Shown here in pieces: positions 41,586 through 49,469 of a stretch of 64,000 nt of DNA (its first letter is position 1; every line of letters begins with the position of its first letter). This stretch comes from Cognatundibacterium squillarum. Its GTDB lineage: Bacteria > Pseudomonadota > Gammaproteobacteria > Burkholderiales > Burkholderiaceae_D. The notes under the pieces were generated by a model. It saw only the letters and a program-made list of their open reading frames with translations. It was not told where the DNA came from and made no database searches. The DNA lies in assembly GCF_014652435.1 (NCBI RefSeq), contig NZ_BMYU01000002.1, positions 62,001-126,000 of the forward strand, in the 5' to 3' direction. A program made the position numbers and the translations under genes.

Positions 41586-42374
41586 ATGCGTTTTAAAAAC
41601 CGGGTTCCGCTGCATACCGCAGCGGACGTAAAAAAAGCCAAATACGCGGGATCGCTGGCGGCAGAAGTGCTGGCGATGATTTCCGAACACATTCGTCCGG
41701 GTATTACCACCGATGAGCTGGACCGTATTTGCCACGACTTTATCGTGCATAAACAAAAAGCCAAGCCTGCCAACGTTGGTTATCACGGCTTCCCGAAAAC
41801 TGTGTGCGCATCGCCGAATCATGTGGTCTGTCACGGTATTCCGGACGGAACGGTGCTGAATGAAGGCGATATTCTGAATATCGACGTGGCCGTGATCAAA
41901 GATGGCTGGTTCGGCGATACCAGCCGCATGTACACCGTTGGCAAAGTCAGCGACGATGCGCAGCGTCTGGTCGATACCACCTATTACGCAATGATGGCCG
42001 GTATTCAGAAGGTCCGCGCCGGTGCAACGCTGGGCGATGTAGGACATGCGATTCAGAAACTGGCAGAAGAAGCCGGTTACAGCATCGTGCGCGAATACTG
42101 CGGCCACGGTATCGGCAAAATTTATCACGACGAACCTACCGTGCTGCATTATGGTCGTCCGGGCACCGGCATGACGCTGCAGGCTGGCATGATTTTTACC
42201 GTCGAACCGATGCTGAATGCAGGTCAGCGCGACATCATGCAACTGAAAGATGGCTGGACTGTGGTGACCAAAGATAACTCTTTGTCAGCGCAGTGGGAGC
42301 ATATGGTGCTGGTGAAAGACGGTGGCTTCGAAATTCTGACGCCGTGGCCGGACGGACCGGGTCGTTTTGCCTGA
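41586..42374 (+). CDS. map: Type I methionine aminopeptidase
   Basis: A 262-residue cytosolic metallopeptidase that removes the initiator Met. Metal ligands are visible: Asp in NIDVAVIKDGW, Asp in GDTSRM, His in CGHGIG, Glu in TVEPML and Glu in QWEHMV. Length is normal. The start at 41586 has TGGAG 5 nt upstream; the upstream frame is non-coding. It is not next to ribosomal genes, so it may be an accessory second copy (inference). The flavin reductase follows 10 nt later. Confidence 0.92.
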   Translation: MRFKNRVPLHTAADVKKAKYAGSLAAEVLAMISEHIRPGITTDELDRICHDFIVHKQKAKPANVGYHGFPKTVCASPNHVVCHGIPDGTVLNEGDILNIDVAVIKDGWFGDTSRMYTVGKVSDDAQRLVDTTYYAMMAGIQKVRAGATLGDVGHAIQKLAEEAGYSIVREYCGHGIGKIYHDEPTVLHYGRPGTGMTLQAGMIFTVEPMLNAGQRDIMQLKDGWTVVTKDNSLSAQWEHMVLVKDGGFEILTPWPDGPGRFA

Positions 42375-42384
42375 GGAGTGCCGG

Positions 42385-42963
42385 ATGTCCCGCTTTGAAC
42401 CAGTCGCGCCGGAACATGCATCCAGATTGCTGAACCACGGCCCGACCGTGCTGGTCACGACGGCCTTTGCGGGGCAACGTAATCTGATGGCTGCCGCATG
42501 GTCGATGCCGGTGGAATTCACGCCACCGCGCATTGCAATTGTGATTGATAAATCCACGCTGACCAAAGAATTGATCAATGCCAGCGGACAGTTTGCCATC
42601 GTCATTCCGAGCGCAGAATTTGCAACGCAAACCTATGCCGCTGGCAGTATCAGCGGTCGCGACGGAGACAAGTTTGATCGCTTGCAATTACAAGTGCAGC
42701 AAGGTCCTGCGCTCGGCTTGCCGGTACTGGAAGACGGTTGCATCGCATGGATGGAATGCCGCCTGATTCCTGAGTCGCACACAGAACAAGCCTACGATAC
42801 TTGTTTTGCGGAAGTCATTTCCGCTGCCGCAGACCCGCGCGCATTCTCCAATGGCCACTGGCATATGGATGTCTCTGACCCGGCAACCCATACCATTCAC
42901 CATCTCGGTGGCGGTCTTTTCATGTCGCTGGGTGGCCAGATCACAACTCAGTCACCATTCTGA
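42385..42963 (+). CDS. Flavin reductase-like FMN-binding protein
   Basis: A 192-residue flavin reductase-like split-barrel protein: VLVTTAF, NLMAAAWSMPVEFTPPRIAIV, GSISGRDGDKFDRL, and ends in GGGLFMSLGG. It likely binds FMN and reduces it or a small substrate. GAGGAG 7 nt before the ATG, 10 nt after the aminopeptidase stop, suggests co-transcription. The 3' end overlaps the convergent hydrolase gene by 16 nt. Confidence 0.85.
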   Translation: MSRFEPVAPEHASRLLNHGPTVLVTTAFAGQRNLMAAAWSMPVEFTPPRIAIVIDKSTLTKELINASGQFAIVIPSAEFATQTYAAGSISGRDGDKFDRLQLQVQQGPALGLPVLEDGCIAWMECRLIPESHTEQAYDTCFAEVISAAADPRAFSNGHWHMDVSDPATHTIHHLGGGLFMSLGGQITTQSPF

Positions 42964-44021
42964 GAGGCTGGCGTATCGTCGGCGGAACAGTTTTCTGTTG
43001 CCGGACGATCCTGCAAAATCGCTGCGACACAGCGCGCACTGAACATTTTCTTCTGATCATGTCCGGTGCGCGGAATCACGATAAATTTGTGTCCGCTGGA
43101 ATATGGCCCGACCATCTGGGTTTGTTGCGCCAATTCTTGTAAAAATGCCCGGTAACCAAGTCCGCGTGCGAGTCGGTACGGTCCCTGCAGTTCGGCAGCA
43201 CAATGTTTATCCAGCAATGGATGCTGCGGATCGGTATCCAGCTCACCCAGCAGGTAAGAAACGTGTCTGCTTAAATAGCGTTTGCCGACCTCATTTGAAT
43301 CAGCAACATCGCTGTTCGGGATTTGCTCCAGACCATATTTGTACTGATTCCAGTCAGGGCAGTTAACACTTGCGAGATCCGGTTTTGCAAGGATGAAAGA
43401 ACCATCTTTTTGTAAGACAGGCCTGACGGGACTGGTATACAAATAACTTGATGGATTAGCGACCAGATAACGTACATCAGTACCTTGTGCCCGTAGTTGC
43501 TCGTCGATAGGATTCAGTACGGCAAAGCGCTGAATGAATTGCCCGCCACCAGAGTGACCAGCAAAAATAATCTGGCGGAAAGCATGCGGATGCTGCATTT
43601 GCAGTAGTTGAATGATGTCCTGATACACCCGGAAAGTGCCCGGACCTTGCCCGTCAACAGAAGGAATCAGTCCCGTAATCCACGATGACGCCGTCCACCT
43701 GGGACCGGCATATCCCTTACCTGATTCGTCGGTTTTCGTCAGAAAAGCAGGCGCAATCACCAGTGTGCGCTGATCTGACTGAACAATGGAATCCATCGTT
43801 CTGAAATAATCATCAGCATTGCGTTTTGCACCATGCTGCACAAAGATGATCCGCTCAACCGCGGGTGAGATTCTCTCAAGTGGTTGACTGGCAAATACCG
43901 GAAAAATGTAAGTATGGTTGCTATCGCTTAGCCTGACCCACTGCATTTGTGTTTGCTCCGCATGCACAGAAAACGGAAACATACAAAAAAACATCAAGCT
44001 GTGAGTCATTGTCCGACGCAT
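42948..44021 (-). CDS. Exported alpha/beta hydrolase
   Basis: A 357-residue exported protein with a signal peptide (1-21, FSVHA). The nucleophile elbow is GHSGG (155-159, Ser157), and a late RTGHDQKKMF carries the likely His. The family is uncertain: it resembles large periplasmic esterase/peptidase-like hydrolases. Four Cys residues (NCPDW, HCAAE, RCVAA, NCSAD) may form disulfides. It runs convergent to the flavin reductase gene, and the APS kinase gene starts upstream on the same strand with 19 nt between. Substrate unknown. Confidence 0.78.
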   Translation of the reverse strand: MRRTMTHSLMFFCMFPFSVHAEQTQMQWVRLSDSNHTYIFPVFASQPLERISPAVERIIFVQHGAKRNADDYFRTMDSIVQSDQRTLVIAPAFLTKTDESGKGYAGPRWTASSWITGLIPSVDGQGPGTFRVYQDIIQLLQMQHPHAFRQIIFAGHSGGGQFIQRFAVLNPIDEQLRAQGTDVRYLVANPSSYLYTSPVRPVLQKDGSFILAKPDLASVNCPDWNQYKYGLEQIPNSDVADSNEVGKRYLSRHVSYLLGELDTDPQHPLLDKHCAAELQGPYRLARGLGYRAFLQELAQQTQMVGPYSSGHKFIVIPRTGHDQKKMFSARCVAAILQDRPATENCSADDTPASQNGD

Positions 44022-44040
44022 GATCTGATCTCAAAAAAAC

Positions 44041-44556
44041 TTAAAGAATTGTTTTACTGAGGATGCTGGTAACACATTGTTCAATACTTTTTTTATCGGT
44101 ATCGATGCTGATATCCGGACTCGCCGGGACTTCGTATGGTGCTGATACACCGGTAAACTCGGATAATTCGCCTGATCTTGCACGCCGGTAAAGTCCTTTA
44201 ACATCCCGCATTTCGCAGATTTCCAGTGGCGTGGCGATGTGAATTTCCCGCCATGCAGTGCCAATAATTGCTTTTGCCATTGCGCGGTCGGAGCGCATTG
44301 GCGAAATTGTTGCGACGATCACGTGCATGCCAGCATGATTGATCAGTTTTGCAACCTCAGCAATTCGCCGCAGATTTTCTGTCCGGTCAGACGGGCTGAA
44401 TTTTAAATCTTTACATAATCCCTGCCGGAGCACATCGCCATCAAGGACATATGCCGGATAGCCATCCGCTTTCAGTTTTAATGAAAGCGCATTTGCAATG
44501 GTAGATTTACCGGCCCCGGATAATCCGGTAAACCAGAAAGTTAAGGGTGCCTTCAT
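44041..44556 (-). CDS. cysC: Adenylylsulfate kinase
   Basis: A 171-residue APS kinase. The P-loop GLSGAGKST is at 11-19, with DGDVLRQGLCKDL, FSPSDRTENLRR and a C-terminal FTGVSAPYEVP, all characteristic. It makes PAPS from APS and ATP for sulfate assimilation or sulfation. It is orphaned: no CysD/CysN/CysH genes occur nearby. It sits between an exported hydrolase and an acyltransferase 3, so a role in sulfating an exported polymer is possible. The length is slightly below the usual 200 residues. Confidence 0.9.
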   Translation of the reverse strand: MKAPLTFWFTGLSGAGKSTIANALSLKLKADGYPAYVLDGDVLRQGLCKDLKFSPSDRTENLRRIAEVAKLINHAGMHVIVATISPMRSDRAMAKAIIGTAWREIHIATPLEICEMRDVKGLYRRARSGELSEFTGVSAPYEVPASPDISIDTDKKSIEQCVTSILSKTIL

Positions 44557-44681
44557 GTTGTCTTATTTAAAACATTTTGAGTCGCGCATTGTACCGGTTG
44601 TCGAAATGCTGAGTAGAACATTTGTGTTATTTTCTTTTTCAGCTTGTAATAACCCATAATAACCAGTAATTGGGCCGACTG

Positions 44682-45863
44682 TCAGACAGCTTCTTCAACA
44701 GATGAGCGCCATGTGCGAAGTTTTTGCAACGCAGGCTTTGCAAGGCGCATTCCTGGCACTTCCACGCACCGGAAGCTGACATAACTGAGCAGAATCACGC
44801 AGGGGATTAACGCAAATACGCTCAGCCAGTGTTCCTGCACACTCAGTGCTGCAGCCTTGTCATTTCCCATCAGCAGCGAAAAGCATGAAAACAGCAGAAG
44901 TCCGTGTATTAAGTAAATGCTGTAGGCAAACTCCCCCAGCAGACGTGAGACAGGGTTCGTCAGACTTCCGAACAGATGACTGCCGTTCGCGATCAGCGCA
45001 AATGCCAGCGTGAGTAAGGGCAGCGCCGCCGGATGGCGGATGCTGTCGCAAAGACCAAAGCACAGCATCAGTGCACCAGTTGCCACGAAGGAGCCGGTGC
45101 GTGAAGTCGCGAACGCACAAACGCCCTGTGAAGACCTAAGCTTTGCAGCAAGCATGCCGCCCGCAAATGCGATTAAGTGCTGCCATTGTGGCTTCCACGC
45201 GATAAACAGCAATAGGAAAAACAGTCCCGCCCTGTGGAAAGCCGCTGGTGCTTTCTGCCCCTGACTCCAGGCAATGACTGGCAGGCAAAGATAGAAAAAC
45301 CATTCGTATGGCAATGACCAGGTAACGCCTGCCAGTATCAGAGTTGTTTTTGCAAAACCATTCAGATCCGGCGCCGCATAAGTCGTGAACAGCAGCCAGT
45401 GCGCGACTTGTTTTGCCAGATGGGCGGGGGAATCGGAAAGTGTTCCGTTAGTCAGAAAACCGACCAGCACAAACAGGATCGCAACCACAACAAAATACAG
45501 CGGGGCGATCCGGCACAGTCGCGACATCCATAACTGTCCCCAGTCGACCGGTTTTTGCCGGCTATCGAGAATTTTGCTGAAAAACAAAAAGCTGGTAATC
45601 ATAAAGAACAGCGCGACGCTGCCCTGACCCAGCTGGTTATACAGCGCAGTTGGCGGAGCCTGCCATTCTCCGCTGCGCAAATAAAAATACCAGATCGCTG
45701 CATGGTGAATGAAAACAGAAAACGCAAGATAACCGCGTAAGCCATCAATGCTTGTTGTCCGCCCGTGGGCGGCAGGTGGCGGGACAAACCGGCTCAAAAT
45801 AGCGGTAACGGCATACGCACACAATAACGCTGCCACGTAGAAAAGCGGGTGAACTGGACTCAT
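44682..45863 (-). CDS. Acyltransferase 3 family membrane protein
   Basis: A 393-residue polytopic protein of the acyltransferase 3 family with about 10 hydrophobic helices. SIDGLRGYLAFSVFIHHAAIWYF holds the conserved RGYLA and HH segment; further hallmarks are PLYFVVVAIL, LPYEWFFYL and YSIYLIHG. Such enzymes acylate surface polysaccharides, peptidoglycan or lipids. The start at 45863 is an ATG; the TTG 60 nt upstream is less likely. With the APS kinase it may belong to a surface-glycan modification set, which is inference. Confidence 0.85.
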   Translation of the reverse strand: MSPVHPLFYVAALLCAYAVTAILSRFVPPPAAHGRTTSIDGLRGYLAFSVFIHHAAIWYFYLRSGEWQAPPTALYNQLGQGSVALFFMITSFLFFSKILDSRQKPVDWGQLWMSRLCRIAPLYFVVVAILFVLVGFLTNGTLSDSPAHLAKQVAHWLLFTTYAAPDLNGFAKTTLILAGVTWSLPYEWFFYLCLPVIAWSQGQKAPAAFHRAGLFFLLLFIAWKPQWQHLIAFAGGMLAAKLRSSQGVCAFATSRTGSFVATGALMLCFGLCDSIRHPAALPLLTLAFALIANGSHLFGSLTNPVSRLLGEFAYSIYLIHGLLLFSCFSLLMGNDKAAALSVQEHWLSVFALIPCVILLSYVSFRCVEVPGMRLAKPALQKLRTWRSSVEEAV

Positions 45864-46416
45864 GAATCGGCTACTTGCTGGAGGAAGGCAGGCAATGCGC
45901 CGCAATGCATGTGTTCCCGTCAATTCACAGCGTTTTCGCCCGGATGTTTGACTGAGGAGTTTTATTGCCAGCGCGAAATGCCATCTGAATGTCCGATTTT
46001 ACTTGATTCGACTTTATTTTCGTCGATATCAGCATAGATTGTGCGTGCTGAGCAGAACCGGATTCCGAGCTCTTCGGGGCGTTTTACGCAGAAAGTCGGA
46101 TCACTATGGTTCGCGTATATCCAGCCTCCGATACAAGGCGCGTTTCTTCTGTCGCAGCCGTCATGCACTGACCGGTGTCGCTTCGCGGTATGACGAATTC
46201 AGGACGCATTTGTCCGGACGGTGCAAAGCCTGAAAAAACTGCATTCGACCTTCCAATCTGCATACAGATCATTGCTGCCGCGCATAGTCCGTACTAGCAC
46301 AGGTATTCCCGCGCTTTCCGGATTCACCGCAGACAAGCCCTTGTTTTTAAAGGAAACAGACATGCCCACGATTTACTGGAAAATTTTTCTGTGAATTTAT
46401 CTGTATAAAATACTGA

Positions 46417-46440
46417 GGTTGATTATAAAAGTAATCAACC
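46417..46440. repeat. Perfect 9-bp dyad in the gene-poor region
   Basis: GGTTGATTA - TAAAAG - TAATCAACC, a perfect dyad, in an A+T-rich stretch with no gene within about 550 bp on the left and 760 bp on the right. No T-run follows, so it may be an operator or a relic rather than a terminator. Confidence 0.6.
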
Positions 46441-46758
46441 CTTAATTTAGTTGCCCATAGTGGCTGAAAAACTGCAAAAATCCCGGTTTTCGTCCTGAAT
46501 CTCATCCGGTTCGATATGGTGTGACCGGCTGTGACCGAACCACCACGTCAGACAAATAAAAATTCAGCATAAGTTTGAAACGGCGGCGGATGCGCTTTTG
46601 GGATTATCAATTTGAAAATGTCTCTTGAGGTTGCCAATTTGAAATGTGGCTGTGCATACGCCCGACCGGAAGAAGATGGGGGCCGTGAATTACTTCCGTG
46701 CTCCGTCGTGCTGAATGGCAATGTGATACCTGACTATCATTCGCAGCGCTGAGGGGAC

Positions 46759-46843
46759 TATGCAAGAATGCGCATCCGCATTTTCCGGACGACCAGACTT
46801 TCTGCCGACGACCGCCAGGTTGCTGTGCGAAAATCCGCATTCG
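46759..46843 (+). repeat. 85-bp palindromic repeat, copy 5
   Basis: The plus-oriented copy starts TATGCAAGAATGCGCAT and ends in GCATTC at exactly 85 bp, with the AGACTTTCTGCCGACG arm and the TGCTGTGCGAAAATCC arm. It is inside the gene-poor region. Confidence 0.85.
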
Positions 46844-47201
46844 GGCCAAAATTGCCTGCTTCCGGCAGGCGGCGGGGGAAAAGGAATTTCTTCGTTTCCG
46901 GTGCAGGAACTTTCTTCCTGCGATGGATGCCTTGAATCTGACGATGACATTCACCGGTAACATTCGTGACAATCCGGTTTTTGCAGCGGATGACGTGAGT
47001 CTTCTTCAGTAACAGCGAATTCCGCAAAATCGCATGATCTGTGAATGACCGGGCGAATTGCTTTCTTCTATAATCAAAAAGTTTCCTTAGAGTAAATTTT
47101 AGGGGCGATTCTTGTCCGGATGTGCGGGACTGTGCGGAGATCAGCGGCCTGATCCGGCGCAAGGCCTTTCGGACAGATTTCGCCTGTGATTGAAAGCCCG
47201 C

Positions 47202-48071
47202 ATGCCTGTAACCGTTTTTGCTCCCCTGCTGTATTTGTTTGTCGGTTTTTTGCTGGGCAAATCCCGATTGAACGTGAAAGCCAGTGCTTCGACTTTGCTG
47301 ACCCGTTTGATTATTCCGCTGGTGATTATTTTTAATATCGCGACGCATCCGCCGGGCGTGTTTGTGGTGATTGGCGGCATCATGGTAGTGATGTCGCTGA
47401 TGCTGGTGATCAGTCGGCTGGTCACGAAAGATCCGGTACAGAATCTGTGCTTTTGTTACCTGAACATCGGCTGGCTCGGGTTGCCGGTGGCCAGCAGTTT
47501 GTTTGGTAACGGGGCGGCGATGATTTTTATCGCGGCGTATGTCGGCAGTTCCCTGTTCGGGAATTCGGTTGGTGTGGGATTGCTGGTGAAAGGGGCGGAT
47601 TTGCGTACCCGCATACGTGAAACGCTGAAAGCGCCGCCGGTATGGTCACTGGCAGCCGGTATCTTACTCAGTCCTTTCAGCGACGTGATTGCGAGTCAGG
47701 GGCAGGCGGCGTATGCGGTACTGAAGTTTCTGATGAGCTTTACCGGCATGGCAATTCTCGGCATCTGGCTGTCAGAAACGCCGGTGCGTGTCAGCGATTT
47801 CCGGCAGGCGCTGCTGCCGTTTATTGGGAAGGCACTGGGTTTATTTGTATTGCTGAGCGGGTTTATCGTGGTCTGCATGCAGTGGCAGATTGAGCTGGTC
47901 AGTCAGAACCGGATTGCGCTGTATATGATTTGTCTGCTGCCGCCAGCGGCAAATATCGTCGTGCTGGAAACCCATTATCTGCAGACCGGCAGATCGGCCA
48001 GCATGATTGCCTGCGGCACCGTGCTCAGCATCATCGCCGTTGCCATTTATGCGTTGTGCGTGTTGCTCTGA
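47202..48071 (+). CDS. AEC-family transporter (auxin efflux carrier type)
   Basis: A 289-residue membrane protein of the AEC family (pfam Mem_trans) with about 9-10 helices (VFAPLLYLFVGFLLGKS, LLTRLIIPLVIIFNIA, LNIGWLGLPVASSLFG, LPPAANIVVL). It likely exports or imports a small carboxylate such as malate, but the substrate is unknown. The ATG at 47202 is preferred; a TTG at 47190 is in frame and the Shine-Dalgarno is weak. It has no obvious operon partner. Confidence 0.85.
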   Translation: MPVTVFAPLLYLFVGFLLGKSRLNVKASASTLLTRLIIPLVIIFNIATHPPGVFVVIGGIMVVMSLMLVISRLVTKDPVQNLCFCYLNIGWLGLPVASSLFGNGAAMIFIAAYVGSSLFGNSVGVGLLVKGADLRTRIRETLKAPPVWSLAAGILLSPFSDVIASQGQAAYAVLKFLMSFTGMAILGIWLSETPVRVSDFRQALLPFIGKALGLFVLLSGFIVVCMQWQIELVSQNRIALYMICLLPPAANIVVLETHYLQTGRSASMIACGTVLSIIAVAIYALCVLL

Positions 48072-48159
48072 GGCGGCATCGGCAGCTTCATCAACAGTGC
48101 GCCTGAAGCCCTGATCCTTAAGCCGGTTGCGGCGCGAAGGCCTTATCAGCCTTACGTTT

Positions 48160-48354
48160 TTATCTGCCGCCGCCCAGCAAACGCGCCGGCAGCATCACAA
48201 TCGCACGCAGCAACTCAAACACGCCATCGACTGCGATACCCAGCACGCGGAAGGGCAGGGTGATCAGCCAGCACAGCGGATACAGCAGCAGCGCAAAGAT
48301 GGCGAGCGGCCAGCACAGAATAAACAGGCAAAGCCAGATCAGAAATCCGAGCAT
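48160..48354 (-). CDS. Small membrane protein (64 residues)
   Basis: A 64-residue protein with two hydrophobic segments (LGFLIWLCLFILCWPLAIFA, then LLYPLCWLITLPF) and a short amphipathic end. No recognised family. The start at 48354 lies 11 nt after the stop of a 29-residue ORF upstream, so the pair is probably one operon. The longer in-frame start at 48486 would cover that small ORF and lacks a Shine-Dalgarno. Confidence 0.6.
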   Translation of the reverse strand: MLGFLIWLCLFILCWPLAIFALLLYPLCWLITLPFRVLGIAVDGVFELLRAIVMLPARLLGGGR

Positions 48355-48365
48355 GATGTCTGTGC

Positions 48366-48455
48366 TCAGGCCAGTAATTGCTGTGCGAATTGCATCAGCG
48401 CGACCAGTGCAATGCTGGCTAACAATAAGCTGTCGAGTTTGTCGGTCATTAACAT
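48366..48455 (-). CDS. 29-residue membrane peptide ORF
   Basis: A tiny ORF coding for M-L-M-T-D-K then a hydrophobic stretch ending QFAQQLLA. AAGGAAAGATC just before the ATG is a good Shine-Dalgarno, and the stop is 11 nt from the next gene's start. The strong Shine-Dalgarno and single helix suggest a genuine small membrane peptide, as such peptides often regulate a partner. Confidence 0.55.
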   Translation of the reverse strand: MLMTDKLDSLLLASIALVALMQFAQQLLA

Positions 48456-48741
48456 GATCTTTCCTTTCAGATGTTTCAGGGTTCACTGCGGTGAGTGCAT
48501 GTGCTTACTGTAGCAAGCGCAGATTTGCATTGCCTGCGGATTGCGACCAACTGCGGTTTGCGCGGTGCAGAAAGCAAATGACGATGATTAGCGGCGTTGC
48601 GAGTGTGCAGGTTTCATTGTGGTTTGACGTGACTCTTGCTGATAAGAAAGATAGTCAGATAAGCAATTTTTATGTGCTATATTCGTCATGCATCCTGCGA
48701 CGACACGGCGGGTCGCTCACCCCAAATCCGGAGGTACTGGA

Positions 48742-49218
48742 ATGACTCAAATGCAGAAAAAATGGCAGGTTCTGATGATGGCAGCAGCGTTTTTCGTGAC
48801 GCCGCTGAGTTTTGCGATGGGCTGTAATGATGCCGGTGAGCCTGTGCAGTCCGTGGATTTAAGTGTAAATGGCAAGGTACTGGATTCCTGGGATGTGCTG
48901 AATACCGAATATCACCGCGTGAAGTTGCCGAATGGCATGGAACTGGGTATCAAAATCGAGCCGGCGGAAAAAGAAAAATACCTCGAGATTCTGAAGCAAA
49001 CGAAACGGACTGCCTTTTCGGAGCTGGTCAAAATCACCCTGCAGGATATGAATCAGTCCGCACCGAAAAAAGATTCATTTACATTGGGTGGTACCAATTC
49101 CCGGCAGGGCTATGGCAATGTCGGAAAAAATGACAGCCGGCCGGGTGTGCAGGTAGATTTGTGGTTACTCAAGCCGCACTGCGTCAGCGAGAAATCGCTG
49201 ATGAAGGACAGTAAATAA
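48742..49218 (+). CDS. Exported protein of unknown function
   Basis: Not recognised. It has 158 residues, a signal peptide (1-26, PLSFA), mature GCNDAGEPVQSVDLSVNG and a domain of about 100 residues (VKLPNGMELGIKIEP, FSELVKITLQDM), with two Cys (GCND, HCVSE). GGAGGT precedes the ATG at 48742. Terminal part: KSLMKDSK. The neighbours give no functional hint. Confidence 0.65.
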   Translation: MTQMQKKWQVLMMAAAFFVTPLSFAMGCNDAGEPVQSVDLSVNGKVLDSWDVLNTEYHRVKLPNGMELGIKIEPAEKEKYLEILKQTKRTAFSELVKITLQDMNQSAPKKDSFTLGGTNSRQGYGNVGKNDSRPGVQVDLWLLKPHCVSEKSLMKDSK

Positions 49219-49284
49219 GGAGCGTTCATCCGCAGCCTGTATTGTCCATGTCTCCCGCCATCATCTGACCGACGGCGGGCATCA

Positions 49285-49369
49285 TTGTGCTAACGTCGTC
49301 ATCCCGTCTTTTTGAAAGCCCGGACTTTCTGCCGACGACAGTGCGGTGGCTGTGCAGAAGTCCGCATTT
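49285..49369 (+). repeat. 85-bp palindromic repeat, copy 6
   Basis: The plus-oriented copy starts TTGTGCTAACGTCGTCAT and ends GCATTT, exactly 85 bp. Arms CGGACTTTCTGCC and GGCTGTGCAGAAGTCCG are inverted with a one-base bulge. It lies between convergent gene ends. Confidence 0.9.
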
Positions 49370-49469
49370 GCGCCTGCATCCGGCTGTTTTCAGGCTGACG
49401 GACAGCGAAATGGCGGATCGCTCAACCCGAATGCATTCAGCCAGCCACAGCCCGACCCCCCCTGAGGCA

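Larger units (their letters stand above)
45864..47201. other. Gene-poor region of about 1.3 kb
   Basis: No supported gene. Short reading frames on both strands have no family match or start signals. It contains a dyad at 46417-46440 and repeat copy 5. It may be a degenerated former gene region or a regulatory stretch before the AEC transporter gene. Confidence 0.55.

Noticed and set aside
45962-46272. Short frames in the gene-poor region
   Set aside because: Low-complexity or basic sequence, no start signals, no family resemblance.
46758-47348. A 196-codon minus-strand frame overlapping the AEC transporter start
   Set aside because: It covers the repeat and the AEC gene's first codons and has no motifs; the AEC protein is clearly real.
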